Positions 30,755 through 32,822 of a stretch of DNA of 32,822 nucleotides are shown piece by piece (position 1 is the first letter of the stretch; each line of letters begins with the position of its first letter). Made by a program: the position numbers and the translations under genes. Below the pieces are notes generated by a model. It saw nothing but the letters and a program-made list of their open reading frames with translations, ran no database searches and had not been told where the DNA came from. The DNA comes from Christensenellaceae bacterium (GTDB taxonomy: Bacteria; Bacillota; Clostridia; Christensenellales; UBA1242): NCBI GenBank assembly GCA_031262595.1, contig JAISHI010000004.1, forward strand, positions 1 through 32,822, written 5' to 3'.

Positions 30755-32095
30755 ATGAATAAAAACAAGGCTATCGCGAAATTCTGTGTTATTGCGGTGC
30801 TTGCCCTAATTGGGCTCGCCCTAACTTTTTGCAGTTTCGTTTTACCGTTTTCAACAACCCGTTTTAATGGTTTCTACGGCGCGATTGAGAAAAAAATGGG
30901 TATTGACCTTGCGGGCGGCGTTTTAGCGGTTTTCGAATGCGAACCAAACGGCTCCGGCGACCTTCAAACGCAAATGGACGCAACAATCTCGCGCCTCGAG
31001 CGAACCTTAACGGATAAGGGTTATGTTGAATCGACAATCCAAAAGCAAGGAACTAAGATTCGTATCGAAATACCGGGGCTTGAGGATAGCGAAGCCATTT
31101 TCGACGCAATCGGTGAGCCTGCGGAAATTGAGTTTAAGACCCACGACACGGAAGAAACCTTTATAACCGGCGAGCAAATAAAAAGCGTTGAAGTCGTAAC
31201 TAATTCGGATTATGAGGTTGCGGTTCGTATAAATTTCACTAACGAAGGCGCGAAAGCCTTCCAAGACGAGGCCAAAAAAGCTTATGAAGCGGGCGAAGCC
31301 AGCATTAAGATTTACTCAAACGGCGAACTTATTTCGAGCCCAAGCGTTAAAAGCGCGGACGTCGGCGCGCAAGGATTCGCGGATATAACGGGAGGTTATA
31401 CCCAAGAAACCGCCGAATCCTTTAAGATGCAAATCGACGCGGGGCTTTATGAGGTTAAACTCTCGGTTAATGAAACCAGCGTTATTCCGCCAACTATGGG
31501 AAAAAGCGCGTTGCTCGTCGGGCAGATTGCGGTTTTAGCGGCGCTTTTCGTTATCTTTGTTTTAATGGTTGCGCTTTATAAAGATTTGGGCTGGCTATCG
31601 AACCTTTCTATGGTTATATATTTCATCATCTTTATGTTCTTCCTCGCGGTTGTAGATAGCGTTCAACTGACCTTACCGGGTATCGCGGGTATAATTCTTT
31701 CGATAGGTATGGCAATAGACGCCAACATAATTATCTTCGAGCGCATAAAAGACGAGTTTAAAAACGGAAAACGAATGTCGACTGCGATTAAGGCGGGGTT
31801 CGATAAGTCGATTAAAACTATCTTAGACGCGAATATAACGACAGTTATCGCGGGCGTTGTGCTTTATATTTTAGGAACTGGCGCGATTAAGGGTTTCGCG
31901 ATAACCTTACTTCTCGGCGTTTTGATTTCGATGTTTACAAGCCTTGTCATAACCCGCAGTTTCGCGAAACTTTACCTTTATATAAATAATAAAAACCCAA
32001 AACGCGTCGGCTTAAAAGCGCCGAAAGGCGAAGAGGCGGCGGCGGTTGTTGTTGCTCCGAAAACCCGCAAACTTAACTTAGGAGGGGCAAAATAA
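30755..32095 (+). CDS. secD: Protein translocase subunit SecD
   Basis: Part of the SecDF membrane complex that helps pull exported proteins across the membrane using the proton gradient. Seen: a first membrane helix (about residues 10-32), the P1-like outer domain with GIDLAGGVLAVFE, EIPGLEDSEAIFDAIGEPAEIEFKT and a later ITGGYTQETAESFKMQIDAGLYEVKL segment, then five more membrane helices with GIAGIILSIGMAIDANIIIFERIKDE, the family signature, and GAIKGFAITLLLGVLISMFTSL. 446 residues is in the normal range for Bacillota SecD. The ATG is preceded by AAGGAAG. Its TAA overlaps the secF ATG (TAATG). The intergenic stretch upstream holds an AATTATT-A-AATAATT palindrome near 30708. Confidence 0.93.
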   Translation: MNKNKAIAKFCVIAVLALIGLALTFCSFVLPFSTTRFNGFYGAIEKKMGIDLAGGVLAVFECEPNGSGDLQTQMDATISRLERTLTDKGYVESTIQKQGTKIRIEIPGLEDSEAIFDAIGEPAEIEFKTHDTEETFITGEQIKSVEVVTNSDYEVAVRINFTNEGAKAFQDEAKKAYEAGEASIKIYSNGELISSPSVKSADVGAQGFADITGGYTQETAESFKMQIDAGLYEVKLSVNETSVIPPTMGKSALLVGQIAVLAALFVIFVLMVALYKDLGWLSNLSMVIYFIIFMFFLAVVDSVQLTLPGIAGIILSIGMAIDANIIIFERIKDEFKNGKRMSTAIKAGFDKSIKTILDANITTVIAGVVLYILGTGAIKGFAITLLLGVLISMFTSLVITRSFAKLYLYINNKNPKRVGLKAPKGEEAAAVVVAPKTRKLNLGGAK

Positions 32096-32822
32096 TGAAA
32101 AAGTTTTTCGAGAAAGTTAAAAAAAGCGATTTCGAAATCGTTCGCCCAGCCCGAAAATGGGTTTGGTTTGCGCCCCTCGCGATTCTCGTTATTGCGCTTA
32201 TCGTTTCCTCATTCTATAAATTCCAAATCTTTAACCTCGGGCTTGATTTTACAGGCGGAACGATTATTAAACTTACGGATAGCGAGATTGAGGACGACGA
32301 AAACGCTTATAAGGAAAGCATTTTAGATATTTTAGGTGAAAATGGCGTTGATAAAAATAAAGTCCAACTCGTTGTTGAGAAATCCAGCGGCGAAACGAGC
32401 CTTTCGGTTAAATATCCGAGCGTAAACGAAAAAACCGACGACGAAATGACGGAAATAAACGAAAAAATCATCGCGGATATAAAAGACGCGCATACGAGCG
32501 CGACCGTTTCAAACGCGGATACGATTTCGGCATCGGCGTCGAGCGAGAGAATTATAAACATTATAATCGCCGTTATGGTTTCGCTTCTTTGTATCTTGAT
32601 TTATATGCTTTTCCGCTTTAAGTTTACGAACGGTATGGCGGCGGTCATCGCGCTTATTCATGACGTTATTATCATGGCGGCCTGCGTTTCGATTTTTAGG
32701 ATTCAAATCAACTCGTCGTTCATCGCCGCGGCTATAACGATTGTTGCGTATTCGCTTAATAATACGCTCGTCTTGTTCGATAGGGTGCGCGATTACGAAA
32801 AAAATAATGACCCGCGCAGCAT
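32095..32822 (+). CDS. secF: Protein translocase subunit SecF (partial, runs off the window)
   Basis: Partner of SecD in the SecDF complex. Seen over 242 codons before the window ends: a short charged N-terminus, a membrane helix (about residues 23-40), the LGLDFTGGTIIKL motif near residue 47, an outer domain of about 100 residues, then further helices with ALIHDVIIMAACVSIF and AAAITIVAYSLNNTLVLFDRVRD, which is the SecF signature (usually IVGYSINDTIVVFDRIRE). The start is coupled to the secD stop with a GGAGG site. The C-terminal helices lie beyond position 32822. Confidence 0.92.
   Translation, partial: MKKFFEKVKKSDFEIVRPARKWVWFAPLAILVIALIVSSFYKFQIFNLGLDFTGGTIIKLTDSEIEDDENAYKESILDILGENGVDKNKVQLVVEKSSGETSLSVKYPSVNEKTDDEMTEINEKIIADIKDAHTSATVSNADTISASASSERIINIIIAVMVSLLCILIYMLFRFKFTNGMAAVIALIHDVIIMAACVSIFRIQINSSFIAAAITIVAYSLNNTLVLFDRVRDYEKNNDPRS

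Noticed and set aside
1-32822. Non-standard genetic code, tRNA genes, CRISPR arrays, riboswitches.
   Set aside because: TGA acts as a stop in several conserved genes; no tRNA-like cloverleaf, spaced repeat array or recognisable riboswitch was found by eye. The ileS and serS genes have almost no leader, so no T-box is possible there.

Overview
The window looks like chromosomal DNA of a low-G+C bacterium using the standard code (TAA, TAG and TGA all end real genes). Host genes favour GCG/CGC/GAC codons but keep AT-rich wobble elsewhere. Gene content (meso-diaminopimelate dehydrogenase, PlsX, separate SecD and SecF, phosphoketolase, PadR regulator, Exp7/CtpE-like P-type ATPase) fits a fermentative Bacillota/Clostridia-like organism. 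I cannot name the lineage. Several housekeeping proteins are short for their family (UvrC without its C-terminal HhH region, TruB without a PUA domain, a 250-residue GalU), which suggests some genome compaction.

Layout. 1-2300: a 27-residue Cys-rich peptide gene (minus) diverges from a patatin lipase and a membrane-tethered ComEC-like metallo-hydrolase. 2300-6930: GalU-like nucleotidyltransferase, TadA, then on the minus strand diaminopimelate dehydrogenase and a PadR-type regulator fused to a membrane domain, then a YgjP-type metallopeptidase. 6930-8740: an accessory block with a poly-G promoter, a secreted protein, a two-repeat protein, a terminator and a broken 3' end of rnhA. 8750-10300: two membrane-anchored proteins (minus). 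10364-12962: serS-mazG-plsX operon. 13028-15724: a small hypothetical gene, then uvrC-truB. 15737-18841: ileS (minus). 18924-21473: a DUF1828-like gene, then ruvB-queA. 21490-22470: a second poly-G promoter and a paralog of the two-repeat protein. 22472-27332, minus: intact rnhA, an ABC-2-like membrane protein, a hypothetical protein and phosphoketolase. 27509-32822: a basic Lys/Ser-rich protein, a P-type ATPase, secD and the first part of secF.

Two patterns stand out. First, most transcription units start with a sigma70-like promoter whose -10 box ends 5-9 nt before the ATG, so mRNAs should be leaderless or nearly so. Genes inside operons instead overlap (ATGA, TAATG) or carry Shine-Dalgarno sites. 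Several start codons were set this way. Second, the paralogous block occurs twice (about 6960-8730 and 21492-22560). Each copy has a near-perfect -35 box (TTGACA), a homopolymeric G tract (11 G and 9 G) between -35 and -10, and a shared 19-nt upstream element at the same distance. This is the architecture of a phase-variable promoter. Unlike host genes, these units have real leaders with Shine-Dalgarno sites. Copy 1 still carries the last ~30 codons of rnhA, while the intact rnhA lies beside copy 2, so the block was duplicated with its flank.

No tRNA, rRNA, CRISPR array, transposase or integrase was recognised.
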